Assembly (NCBI GenBank): GCA_041862375.1
Contig: JBGVTE010000035.1
Span: 1-23,711, forward strand
DNA length: 23,711 nt
Reading direction: 5' to 3'
Source of the DNA: WVZL01 sp041862375
GTDB lineage: Bacteria > Acidobacteriota > Aminicenantia > Aminicenantales > Aminicenantaceae
A program made the position numbers and the translations under genes. Shown in pieces: positions 15,357-23,616 of this stretch (position 1 is the first letter of the stretch; each line of letters starts with the position of its first letter). Under the pieces are notes generated by a model. That model worked only from the letters and a program-made list of their open reading frames with translations. It was not told where the DNA came from and made no database searches.

Positions 15357-17771
15357 ATGAAACGTTCTGTTAATCCTTATTTTTTATTTTTTTCCTTCCT
15401 CTACCTTGTAGGATTTTGTTTCTTTTATTACAAATATGTACCTCTTATCAAGTCTTTCCAGGCGGTATTGATTCCCATTCTTTTTATATTGTTTGCCTTA
15501 ACATCCATAAATATTAAGTGGGGTATTTTATTTTTTGTTTTTTCTTTTCCTTTAATAAATAATCTTCCTTATTTCTTTGGAATACATGGACATATACCTC
15601 ATGCTCCTACAGCTCTCATTCTTTTTTTAGCTTTCTTTCTGGGATGGCTTAGTAATAATACTATATCTCACTTTAAATATAGATTTAACTTTTCCATTTT
15701 CAGACCACTTTTCTTGTTTTCCCTAATAATTTTGTTATCAGGGATAATTACTTTCTTGCGGTATGCCAATTTTTTTCCCTTTGTTTCAAGCAATATTCTT
15801 GAACTCATCGTTAATGTGAATGAAGTCAGAGCAGGCGGGGCGTTGATGAGTGATGTCTTCAATTTTATGAGCTATGTGACCGGGTTTTGCTTGTTTTTCA
15901 TACTAATTAACAGAATAGAAACTAGGGAGTTCATAAGGAAAATTTTAGTTGTCTTGTCAATCTCGACTTTTCTTTCTCTCTTATTTTCATTGCTACAAAA
16001 ATATCACTCTACAGATTTGGGTAATATGCCCTTTTGGGTTTCACTCGATCGAATAAACGCAACTTTTAAAGATCCTAACTCCTTTGGAATATATATCTCG
16101 GCGTTCTTCCCGGTGCTTTTAGGGATGACGATCTCATTCCGTAAATATGGGAAGATTCTTTTTTTGTTCCTCATAATTTTTGCATTATTTATTTTTCCCT
16201 CCAGCGGATCAAGGAGCGGATTTTTAGGTCTCGCAGTTTCTTTTTTTGTGTTTTTTCTTTTGTTCTTGATTAAGTATAAAACAAGCACTAAGAAGAAATT
16301 TATCTTTGTTATTTCTTTCTTTCTGGTGGTAGTGATTTTCTTGCTCTCATTTTTCTTTTTTTCAAGACAGACGAACCTCTTCGATAGGCTCGATCGGAGC
16401 TTGAGTATACTAGGTAATAAAGATTCAGTAGAAACAATATTTGTCGGCAAGTTAAATCTTTGGACAGCTGCCTATCATATGATTAAAGATTATCCTTTGT
16501 CTGGAGTTGGATTAGGAGCTTATATTGTTGAATTGCCAAACTATTCGAATCTTTTAGGATTTCCTGTGAAGCATACTGATTCCGCAGAAAATTATTTTTT
16601 CCAGGTAGGTTCTGAGTTAGGACTAATCGGGATTTTTCTTGTGTTTTGGCTCTTTTTTGAGATTATCAGACATCTGAGAAGTAGTTGGAAGAGTATTTTA
16701 AATGGAGATAGGAATACATTTATTCTTATAGGGATTATAGCAGGAATAGTATCAATTTTTGTTAATTTTTTCTTCCATAGTTACATCGGAAGTTTCGAGA
16801 TCAAATATTTCTTCTGGCTGTTAATCGCCTTAGCTTTTGCCTATCCTCAGGCTCTAAAAAAATCTGAGCATAGTATTGGATTCGGTTCGAAATTCATCGT
16901 TGCTGCCATTATTTTTATGGTTGTTTATGGAGCAGTCCATCTATGGAATTCAACACATTCGCTATCTATTAACAGCGAAACTAAGACGTACGGATGGACA
17001 CAAAACTATGGCCTTTATGGAGTAGAAGAGGATAATAGAGGTTTTCTCTTTCAATGGGCAAAAAAGTCTGCCGGGATTACAGTGGAAAATTTAGGGCCTA
17101 TTCTTGTCATTCCAATGGTGGCATCTCATCCTGACATAGAAGAATATCCAGTAAAAGTTAAGGTGTTTTCAGCAAATAAATATTTTAGAAAAAAGAAGTT
17201 GATTAAAGAAATTGTGTTAAAGAAGAGAGAGTGGCTAGATACTGAGTTTTCGGGTCCTTATTTATCTGAGAAAAAAATGTATCTGGTCTTTGAAACCGAT
17301 CGAACCTGGCAGCCCTTGAAATACTTGGGTGCTCCAGATCCCAGAGCGCTGGCTGTAGGGTTGGGAGAGGAGTGGTTTAGGTACCCTGAGGTGTTATCCG
17401 AACATGTAATGAAATCTGTCCAAAAAATTTCTTCAGAAAAGTGGGAGGGAGATTTGAAAAATAATCTCCTGACAGGAGCAGTAAGTTACATGAAATTTAA
17501 TGCTAAAGAAGAAAATTTTGCAATTCGATTATGGGTAAGAGGAGAGAAAGCTTTTGGCATAGGTCCTTACATTATAATAAAGTCAGACAATCATATTATC
17601 GGAAAAACCCAGCTAACAACTGAGAACTGGGCGTCCCTAGTTTTTACTCCTGAAATAGGCATTGGCCAACATATTTTGAGCGTAGAATTTATAAATGATT
17701 TCTATAATCCTGAGTTAGGTCAGGACAGGAATGTCTTTCTTGGGGATATAGATATTATTTATCTACAGTAA
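15357..17771 (+). CDS. O-antigen polymerase/ligase (Wzy/WaaL-like) with large C-terminal extracytoplasmic domain
   Basis: An 804-residue protein. Residues 1 to about 530 carry roughly 15 hydrophobic segments and match O-antigen ligase/polymerase proteins: GSRSG at 284-288, then the large outside loop with NLWTAAYHMIKDYPLSGVGL and HTDSAENY at 406-413, followed by GSELGLIG. Such proteins join exported glycan units outside the inner membrane. The remaining 270 residues are soluble and beta-rich. The end (about 717-804) has FAIRLWVRG, and NDFYNPELGQDRN at 780-792, resembling the calcium-dependent CBM60-type xylan-binding fold (N-D-x-Y...D-R-N). Typical Wzy/WaaL proteins of 400-500 residues lack such a tail. 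ATG 15357 begins MKRSVNPYF just before the first membrane helix; TTG 15324 would add 11 residues. Whether it acts as polymerase or ligase cannot be told from sequence. Confidence 0.88.
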   Translation: MKRSVNPYFLFFSFLYLVGFCFFYYKYVPLIKSFQAVLIPILFILFALTSINIKWGILFFVFSFPLINNLPYFFGIHGHIPHAPTALILFLAFFLGWLSNNTISHFKYRFNFSIFRPLFLFSLIILLSGIITFLRYANFFPFVSSNILELIVNVNEVRAGGALMSDVFNFMSYVTGFCLFFILINRIETREFIRKILVVLSISTFLSLLFSLLQKYHSTDLGNMPFWVSLDRINATFKDPNSFGIYISAFFPVLLGMTISFRKYGKILFLFLIIFALFIFPSSGSRSGFLGLAVSFFVFFLLFLIKYKTSTKKKFIFVISFFLVVVIFLLSFFFFSRQTNLFDRLDRSLSILGNKDSVETIFVGKLNLWTAAYHMIKDYPLSGVGLGAYIVELPNYSNLLGFPVKHTDSAENYFFQVGSELGLIGIFLVFWLFFEIIRHLRSSWKSILNGDRNTFILIGIIAGIVSIFVNFFFHSYIGSFEIKYFFWLLIALAFAYPQALKKSEHSIGFGSKFIVAAIIFMVVYGAVHLWNSTHSLSINSETKTYGWTQNYGLYGVEEDNRGFLFQWAKKSAGITVENLGPILVIPMVASHPDIEEYPVKVKVFSANKYFRKKKLIKEIVLKKREWLDTEFSGPYLSEKKMYLVFETDRTWQPLKYLGAPDPRALAVGLGEEWFRYPEVLSEHVMKSVQKISSEKWEGDLKNNLLTGAVSYMKFNAKEENFAIRLWVRGEKAFGIGPYIIIKSDNHIIGKTQLTTENWASLVFTPEIGIGQHILSVEFINDFYNPELGQDRNVFLGDIDIIYLQ

Positions 17772-17925
17772 GGGTAGCTTTTGTTCATGGCTATGGAATT
17801 AAAAAGATTTTCTGTTGAAAAATAAATATATTTAAAAGTAGTGAAAAAATGAAATGCTTACACAGCCAAAATCAATGTTGACCAGTCTAAGCCATTTCGT
17901 TATATTAGGGACTTTGTAAATTATA

Positions 17926-17941
17926 TTATCATATGTGATAA
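17926..17941. promoter_or_regulatory. Near-perfect 16-bp palindrome upstream of the transketolase genes
   Basis: TTATCATATGTGATAA is an inverted repeat with one mismatched pair, 41 bases before the transketolase start and in a 211-base intergenic gap that otherwise shows no gene. Position and size suit a repressor or activator site near a promoter (ATATTAT runs into it). Motif-level evidence only. Confidence 0.25.
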
Positions 17942-17982
17942 AAGTCATAGAGTAGAAATTGGAATCATAATAGTTATAAAAA

Positions 17983-18798
17983 ATGAAATCCGGTAATTAT
18001 TCAAATTATAAAGAATTAGCTAGGAGCGTCAGGTTAACTATTCTCAGATTAATCCATGAAACGAAGAGTCCCCACATCGGATCTTCTTTTTCAATTGTAG
18101 AGATTCTAGTTGCCCTCTATTTTAAAATTCTGAAAGTATCACCCGAAGATCCTTTTAATAAGGAAAGAGATAGATTCATCTTGAGTAAAGGGCATGCCTG
18201 TCCGGCTTTTTATGCCGTGCTCCATGAAAGGGGCTTTTTAACGAAGGATGAACTCAATGGATTTGCTATCAATGAGGGACTGCTCGAGCAGCACCCAAGC
18301 TTAGACTTAAAACATGGGATAGAGATTACATCAGGTTCTTTGGGTCATGGGCTTTCTATCGGAGCGGGAATGGCACTTGCAGGAAAACTCGATAAGGCAA
18401 ATTATAAAGTGTATGCACTTCTGAGCGACGGGGAGTTGAATGAAGGCTCTACCTGGGAAGCAATGATGTTTGCTAATCAACATACATTGAATAATTTAAT
18501 AGCGATGGTTGATTGCAACAAGATTCAAGCACTCGGACACACAAAGGATATTATTGACCTTAATCCGATAAATAAAAAATGGGAGAATTTCGGCTGGCAT
18601 GTAAAGCAAGTGAATGGGCATAACTTCAACCAGATATTTAAGGCCTTTAATACACTCCATAGAGATAAGCCTAACGTAATTATTCTTCAGACTGTAAAAG
18701 GGAAAGGTGTATCCTTCATGGAAGATAATGTGCTCTGGCATTACAGACCTCCGGATGAAGAGGAATACGCGCGAGCAATTAAAGAGCTGTCAAAATGA
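17983..18798 (+). CDS. Transketolase, N-terminal (TPP-binding) subunit
   Basis: A 271-residue stand-alone N-terminal half of a transketolase. It binds thiamine diphosphate and metal: SDGE at 148-151 with D149, and N179 in DCNK, give the TPP fold motif. Catalytic histidines typical of transketolase are present: H31 (SPHIGSS), H71 (SKGHACPAFYAVL) and H122 (GSLGHGLSIGAGMA). With the next gene it should transfer two-carbon ketol units between sugars. Split transketolases are known in many bacteria and archaea for central metabolism. Here the pair sits among sugar aminotransferases and an epimerase, so a role in making an unusual sugar is plausible but unproven. ATG 17983 has no clear ribosome site. 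The stop overlaps the next start (ATGA). Confidence 0.93.
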   Translation: MKSGNYSNYKELARSVRLTILRLIHETKSPHIGSSFSIVEILVALYFKILKVSPEDPFNKERDRFILSKGHACPAFYAVLHERGFLTKDELNGFAINEGLLEQHPSLDLKHGIEITSGSLGHGLSIGAGMALAGKLDKANYKVYALLSDGELNEGSTWEAMMFANQHTLNNLIAMVDCNKIQALGHTKDIIDLNPINKKWENFGWHVKQVNGHNFNQIFKAFNTLHRDKPNVIILQTVKGKGVSFMEDNVLWHYRPPDEEEYARAIKELSK

Positions 18799-19718
18799 GA
18801 GTGAACTTTTTTAGAGCCCTCCAGGATTTAGCTAAGGAGAGGAAAAACATTATTCTTCTAACAGGAGATTTAGGCTTCAAGCTTTTTGACAGCTTCCGCT
18901 CTCAATATCCTGACAGATTCTATAATGTCGGTGTAGCAGAGTCCAATATGATTGGCATTGCTGCTGGGCTCTCCTTAAGCGGAAAAAATGTATACTGTTA
19001 TTCAATTATTCCTTTCCTGATAATGCGAACATTTGAACACATAAGGATTGACTTAGCCTATAACAATTTAAAAGTTAAGTTAGTAGGAGCAGGTGGCGGA
19101 TTTACCTACGGATTAGAAGGGTATACACATTTTGGTCTTGAGGATTTAGCTCTTATGAGGAGTTTACCGAATATGACAGTTGTGGTACCAGCAGACCCGC
19201 AGGAAGCAATTTCTCTTGCAAAAGCCTCAGTTGAATACGATGGACCGATATATATAAGATTGGGAAAAACGGGAGAGCCTTTTATTCACGAAAAGCCCAT
19301 CGAGTTTAGAATTGGACGTTCTATAATACTCAGTGAAGGAAAGGATATTGCTATATTTGCCATCGGGAGCATGGTGTATCCTCTCATAGCCACAGTTGAA
19401 CTTTTAAAGAAGGCTGGATTTAATGCGACTTTAATAAACATGCATACCTTGAAACCCTTGGATAAAGCAATAATCGAACAGGTGAGTTCATCTCACTCTT
19501 TCATATTTACGGTAGAAGAGCATTATGTTAACGGTGGACTCGGATCTGCAGTTGCAGAAGTTTTAGCTGAATCTGGCTTTAATGGTTCATTTAGAAGGAT
19601 AGGAATTCCCAACGATCTCGGCAAGTATATCGGTAAATCGGACTATTTGAAGGGTAAATATGGTTTAACAACTGAAGGTGTTTATAAGAAAATTATAGAG
19701 TGTGTTGAAGAGGTATAA
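18795..19718 (+). CDS. Transketolase, C-terminal (pyrimidine-binding) subunit
   Basis: A 307-residue partner of the preceding gene. It holds the pyrimidine-binding domain, with the glutamate that activates TPP (E49 in VGVAESNMIGIAAGL), H112 in YTHFGLEDLALMRSL, and the C-terminal transketolase domain (IGSMVYPLIATVELL ... VEEHYVNGGLGSAVAEVL). Both halves together reconstruct a complete enzyme with active sites at the subunit interface. DXP synthase is excluded by length and by the split. ATG 18795 overlaps the previous stop as ATGA, so the subunits are made in step. The next gene starts one base after its stop, placing the DegT aminotransferase in the same operon. Confidence 0.93.
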   Translation: MRVNFFRALQDLAKERKNIILLTGDLGFKLFDSFRSQYPDRFYNVGVAESNMIGIAAGLSLSGKNVYCYSIIPFLIMRTFEHIRIDLAYNNLKVKLVGAGGGFTYGLEGYTHFGLEDLALMRSLPNMTVVVPADPQEAISLAKASVEYDGPIYIRLGKTGEPFIHEKPIEFRIGRSIILSEGKDIAIFAIGSMVYPLIATVELLKKAGFNATLINMHTLKPLDKAIIEQVSSSHSFIFTVEEHYVNGGLGSAVAEVLAESGFNGSFRRIGIPNDLGKYIGKSDYLKGKYGLTTEGVYKKIIECVEEV

Positions 19719-19719
19719 A

Positions 19720-20853
19720 ATGAGTGATACGGCAAATAAAAAGAGTCCTTACAAAGTCCGCTATGCTGACCCAGGGAAAAATTACCTGATGATCAAAGAC
19801 GAAATAAATGCAGTGTTCGCAGATGTGATTTCAAAGGGAAATCTGGTAATGAGAGAAGAGCTTGAAAGTTTTGAGAGAAATTTTTCTCGTTTTGTTGGAA
19901 CAAAATATGCGATCGGCGTTGGAAGCGGATATGATGCATTACTTGTTTCATTAGTCTACATAGACTTAAAGCCTGGAGATGAGGTTATTGTTCCAGCACA
20001 TACATTTGTCGCCTCTGCATCTGCTGTTGTTAATGCTGGAGGAAAACCTGTATTGGTAGATGTTGCTAAAGATTTCAACATAGATCCAAACAAGATTGAG
20101 GAAGCAATTACACCGAGGACAAAGGCTATCATGCCTGTTCACCTCAATGGTAGAGTGTGCGATATGGATGCTATTATGTCCCTCGCTGAAAAATACGATC
20201 TTGTTGTGATTGAAGATGCCTGCCAGTCTTTGGGTGCGACTTTTAAAGGAAGAAAATCAGGGGCATTTGGCCTTGCCGGGTGCTGGAGCTTTTACCCGTT
20301 TAAAATTCTTGGATGTTATGGAGAAGGGGGAGCACTTACTACAGACAATCCTGACGTTGCCAGGATGGTAAGCCTCTATAGGTATAACGGCGAGGATAGA
20401 GAAACTCATTATTATCATTATCATGGAGCGAGTTGTCTCTTGGACAACCTGCAGGCTGCTTTTTTAGATGTAAAACTCAGACATCTTCCTGAGTGGATAA
20501 GGCGGCGCCAGCAAATAGCTGAATACTATAGTAAAGGCTTAGGTGATATTGGAGAAATAGATTTACCTATTTTTAATGATGATAGATTCGTCGATGTTTA
20601 CCAGAATTACGTGATAAGAGCCTCTAGAAGAGATGAGCTGGTTAACCATTTGGATGAGAATGGTGTCGAAGTAAATGTTCAGTATCGAATTCCTTACTAT
20701 CGTTACGAAGCGCTTGAATTGGAGGATAGAGGATTTCCCGAGACTGAAGCTATCTGCCGTGAGGTAATTTCTCTGCCGATGAATGTAGAAATTACAGATG
20801 AACAAGTTGAATACGTAGTCAGTGTTGTACGTAAGTTCTTTAATAAAGCCTGA
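19720..20853 (+). CDS. DegT/DnrJ/EryC1/StrS family sugar aminotransferase (second copy)
   Basis: A 377-residue PLP aminotransferase of the family that acts on keto-NDP-sugars; the sequence is most like the 3-amino-sugar (FdtB/QdtB-like) side. The PLP lysine is K195 in SFYPFKILGCYGEGGA, and D166 and Q169 lie in EDACQSLGA. GSGYDALLVSL (68-78) forms the phosphate pocket. The lysine motif reads FKI where most homologues have SKN. The start is ATG 19720, one base after the transketolase stop, with GAAGAGG at 19707-19713; the earlier TTG at 19702 would overlap that site and is rejected. It probably aminates a sugar linked to the transketolase reaction. A weak AT-rich hairpin with a T-run follows the gene. 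Confidence 0.92.
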   Translation: MSDTANKKSPYKVRYADPGKNYLMIKDEINAVFADVISKGNLVMREELESFERNFSRFVGTKYAIGVGSGYDALLVSLVYIDLKPGDEVIVPAHTFVASASAVVNAGGKPVLVDVAKDFNIDPNKIEEAITPRTKAIMPVHLNGRVCDMDAIMSLAEKYDLVVIEDACQSLGATFKGRKSGAFGLAGCWSFYPFKILGCYGEGGALTTDNPDVARMVSLYRYNGEDRETHYYHYHGASCLLDNLQAAFLDVKLRHLPEWIRRRQQIAEYYSKGLGDIGEIDLPIFNDDRFVDVYQNYVIRASRRDELVNHLDENGVEVNVQYRIPYYRYEALELEDRGFPETEAICREVISLPMNVEITDEQVEYVVSVVRKFFNKA

Positions 20854-20877
20854 AATTAGAATATTTCTGTTTTTTTT
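20852..20877 (+). terminator. Weak putative intrinsic terminator
   Basis: GAAAT (20852-20856) can pair with ATTTC (20863-20867), followed by TG and a run of eight T (20870-20877). The stem is only five AT-rich pairs, so termination would be partial at best. It lies between the transketolase-DegT operon and the class III aminotransferase, which has different codon use. Confidence 0.3.
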
Positions 20878-20906
20878 AAGACAATTAAATTCTGGAGTGA
20901 GCTGAA

Positions 20907-22223
20907 ATGAGTAAAAACATAAATCATTTTGATCGTATGGTCAAGGAAATAGATAATTTACTTGCTCCTTGTTTGGCCCAAGATTGGCCTAACCTTCCAG
21001 TGGAGCGTGCTGAAGGAGTGTATGTCTATGGTCATGATGGTCGCCGGTATCTTGATTTTCTCGCAGGTTTTGGTACCTGTAATGTAGGACACAATCATCC
21101 TCGCGTTATTGAAGCAGCAAAAGCTCAGATGTCAAAGATGGTCCATACTGCAATTGGGGTAACGAATTATGAACCACTGTTGTATTTAGCTGAGGAATTA
21201 GGCCCGATAATGCCTGGAAAAGCTAACATGTTTTTTTTCGGGAATAGCGGTGCAGAAGCAGTTGATGGTACTTTGAAACTTGCCCGCTACGCTACTGGCC
21301 GAAAGGCAATCATAGCTTTTATCGGGGGTTTTCATGGTCGAACATACGGAGCAACTTCAGTTGGGAGCTCTAAAGCTAAGTATAGAACTGGGCATGGTCC
21401 TCTTCTGCCTGACGTATATTTTGCCCAATTCCCTTACCCTTTCCGTTCTGCGACACCAGAAAATCTTGAAGCATGTACACAGGCTGCAGTAGATGATTTA
21501 ATCCGGCTGTTCGAGTATGTAATCGAGCCTGAAGAGGTTGCTGCACTGTTTGTGGAGCCAATTCAAGGTGAGGGAGGATACATTATTCCCCCTCGCGATT
21601 GGCTCGGTGAATTGCGGAAAATATGTGATCAGTATGGTATTCTACTCGTTTTCGATGAAGTACAGACAGGTTTTGGGCGTACTGGTGAATGGTTTGCTGC
21701 GCATTTTTTTGATGTTCACCCTGACATAGTAGCAGTAGCAAAAGCAATTTCAAATGGATTCCCGTTAGGAGCTGTTGCTGCCCGAGCTGAAGTCATGAAA
21801 AAATGGGGAGCTTTATCGCACGGTACTACAGGAGGAGGAAATCCAGTTTCTTGTGCTGCTTCGCGTGAAGTAATCAAAATAATTCGTGAAGAAAGCCTGT
21901 TAGAGAATGCGCGTAAACAGGGTAAGTACATGGTTGAGCAGCTACAAGAATTTCAACAAAACTCGCCTTACATAGGAGAAGTGAGAGGAGTCGGGCTCAT
22001 GGTTGCAGTTGAGTTTGTGAAATCAGAATTAAGTAGAGAACCTCATCCGGAATTGGTAAAACGAATTCTACAGATTTCACTGAATAATGGGCTGCTGCTT
22101 TATCCTTGTGGGCATTGGACTCAAACAATAAGGCTCATTCCACCATTAACTGTTAATCAGGATCAAGTTGATGAGGGATTGCAAATATTTACTAATGCAA
22201 TATTAGAGGCTCAGAAGAGCTGA
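20907..22223 (+). CDS. Class III PLP aminotransferase (4-aminobutyrate/acetylornithine type)
   Basis: A 438-residue fold-type I class III aminotransferase. The PLP lysine is K279 (AVAKAISNGFPLG), the ring-nitrogen aspartate is D250 (VFDEVQTGFGRTG), and NSGAEAVDG (113-121) and FHGRT (142-146) are also present. Such enzymes transfer amino groups between omega-amino acids or amines and keto acids. Length and motifs favour the GabT-like group over acetylornithine aminotransferase (about 400 residues), but the substrate is not readable. It may supply an amino-acid decoration or be a passenger gene. ATG 20907 follows GGAG at 20894-20897. Arginine codons are strongly CGN (about 17 to 4), unlike the next gene, and the solo repeat arm begins at the base after its stop. 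Confidence 0.92.
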   Translation: MSKNINHFDRMVKEIDNLLAPCLAQDWPNLPVERAEGVYVYGHDGRRYLDFLAGFGTCNVGHNHPRVIEAAKAQMSKMVHTAIGVTNYEPLLYLAEELGPIMPGKANMFFFGNSGAEAVDGTLKLARYATGRKAIIAFIGGFHGRTYGATSVGSSKAKYRTGHGPLLPDVYFAQFPYPFRSATPENLEACTQAAVDDLIRLFEYVIEPEEVAALFVEPIQGEGGYIIPPRDWLGELRKICDQYGILLVFDEVQTGFGRTGEWFAAHFFDVHPDIVAVAKAISNGFPLGAVAARAEVMKKWGALSHGTTGGGNPVSCAASREVIKIIREESLLENARKQGKYMVEQLQEFQQNSPYIGEVRGVGLMVAVEFVKSELSREPHPELVKRILQISLNNGLLLYPCGHWTQTIRLIPPLTVNQDQVDEGLQIFTNAILEAQKS

Positions 22224-22302
22224 AGGCTAAATCTTCAAGGTCGCTTATTTATTCCAAGAATCTTTCTTTAAACTCTCAGATATTACGGAGTTAGAGATGC
22301 TT
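22224..22302 (+). repeat. Solo right arm of the 265-bp inverted-repeat family
   Basis: This stretch aligns with 10158-10240 over about 79 bases. Shared blocks include AGGCTAAATCTTC, CTTTCTTTAA, CTCTCAGATATTACGGA and TTAGAGATGCTT, with a few substitutions and small gaps between them. The left half of the element is absent here. It starts immediately after the stop of the class III aminotransferase and lies before the second epimerase. Confidence 0.75.
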
Positions 22303-22395
22303 GCTTTTCATAAAAAAATTGCTTCTCTGAGGAAAATATGTTTAAATCTAAACAAAAATATGTAGAATATTCTAAGTAATAAAGAAAGAGCTCAA

Positions 22396-23433
22396 ATGGT
22401 TTCAGAAAATAAGATAAACAACGTTTTAGTGATAGGCGGGGCAGGATACATCGGATCAATCATAGTCAAAAATTTATTGAAAGAGAATTTTACCGTAAGA
22501 GTGTTAGATTCGTTGATATTTGGGTATCAGCCGCTAGAGATTTTCTTCGAAGATTCTCATTTTGAGTTTATAAAAGGAGATTTTAGAAACATTGAAGATG
22601 TGGTGAAATCAATAAAAGATATGGATGCTGTAATTCATCTCGGAGCTATCGTAGGAGATCCAGCTTGTAATATAGATAACGATTTATCTTCAGAGATAAA
22701 TACAGCTGCAACGATGCTCATCGGGAAAGTATGCAAAGGATACGGAGTTAACAAATTTATATTTGCTTCAACGTGCAGTGTTTATGGAGCTACTGATGAG
22801 ATAATAAATGAAGAATCTGCCCTCAATCCAGTTTCGATATATGCAAGATCCAAGATAGAAGCAGAAAAAGCAATATTGTCATTGAACGAGTCATATTTTT
22901 CCCCAACGATATTGAGAATTGCGACAGCCTTCGGTAAATCGTACCGACAGAGATTTGATTTAGTTGTAAATCTTTTAACAGCAAAAGCCCTCAAAGAAGG
23001 AAAGATTTCAATTTATAATGGCTTTCAGTGGAGACCCTTTATTCATATAGAGGATATTTCAAGAGCAATTTTATTGTTGCTTGAGGCACCCATAAAATTG
23101 GTTGGAGCTGAAATCTTTAATGTCGGTTCAAACCATATGAATTATCATATTTCTGACTTGGGCAATAGGATTAAAGATTTGATTCCTGAAACTGAAATTG
23201 AACATATTAAAAAGAATGAAGATCCACGAAATTACAGAGTTTCATTTGACAAGATAAAAAAAGTCATAGGCTTCTCCTGTCAGAGAAATCTCGAGGATGG
23301 AATAAATGAAATAAAAGACGTTTTTGAGAAGGGCTCTGTATCTGACTATAGAGATTCCATATACAATAATTGTGATTTAATAAAAGAATTGATTGCTAAA
23401 AGAGAACCATCTCCGTTTAAGATTATACTCTAA
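22396..23433 (+). CDS. NAD-dependent sugar epimerase/dehydratase (extended SDR)
   Basis: A 345-residue extended SDR of the UDP-glucose-4-epimerase-like group. GGAGYIG at 14-20 and D38 (VRVLDSLIFG) bind NAD. The catalytic residues are S125/S128 in ASTCSVYG and Y149-x-x-x-K153 (YARSK). Substrate-domain segments are TILRIATAFG, WRPFIHIEDISRAI and IFNVGSN. Related proteins in glycan loci epimerise, dehydrate or reduce NDP-sugars. It may act with the transketolase-DegT genes upstream, but the repeat arm and codon shift between them leave this open. The ATG at 22396 has only a weak AAAGAAAGAG ribosome site. The C-terminal tail (SPFKIIL) resembles that of many such epimerases. Arginine codons are almost all AGR. 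Confidence 0.92.
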   Translation: MVSENKINNVLVIGGAGYIGSIIVKNLLKENFTVRVLDSLIFGYQPLEIFFEDSHFEFIKGDFRNIEDVVKSIKDMDAVIHLGAIVGDPACNIDNDLSSEINTAATMLIGKVCKGYGVNKFIFASTCSVYGATDEIINEESALNPVSIYARSKIEAEKAILSLNESYFSPTILRIATAFGKSYRQRFDLVVNLLTAKALKEGKISIYNGFQWRPFIHIEDISRAILLLLEAPIKLVGAEIFNVGSNHMNYHISDLGNRIKDLIPETEIEHIKKNEDPRNYRVSFDKIKKVIGFSCQRNLEDGINEIKDVFEKGSVSDYRDSIYNNCDLIKELIAKREPSPFKIIL

Positions 23434-23616
23434 TAAAGCCTTCCTTTCCTGATTGTCTTTACAAAACACCATTTACTCCATTAAAGATGAAAAGTACTGT
23501 TTTTTTCTTATTATTTTTGCAAGAAATAGTGCTGTATGATGACGAGTAATGTAATAAATTGAGTTTGTCCAAAAGTGACGGGATTAAAAGAAGTGTTCGA
23601 AAAAGGCAGTTCCATT

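Noticed and set aside
16004..16450. 148-codon minus-strand ORF inside the polymerase gene
   Set aside because: Very Lys-rich translation opposite the Phe/Leu-rich membrane segments; a mirror of the real gene, with no independent support.
20869..20883. Match of TTTTTAAGACA to the bases just left of the 9979 element
   Set aside because: The 11-base identity lies outside the element's terminal repeat and is AT-rich, so chance is likely; no further similarity follows on either side.
23434..23616. Search for a CRISPR array, tRNA or small gene in the 3' gap
   Set aside because: No repeated spacers, cloverleaf-like structure or ribosome-site-led ORF was visible.
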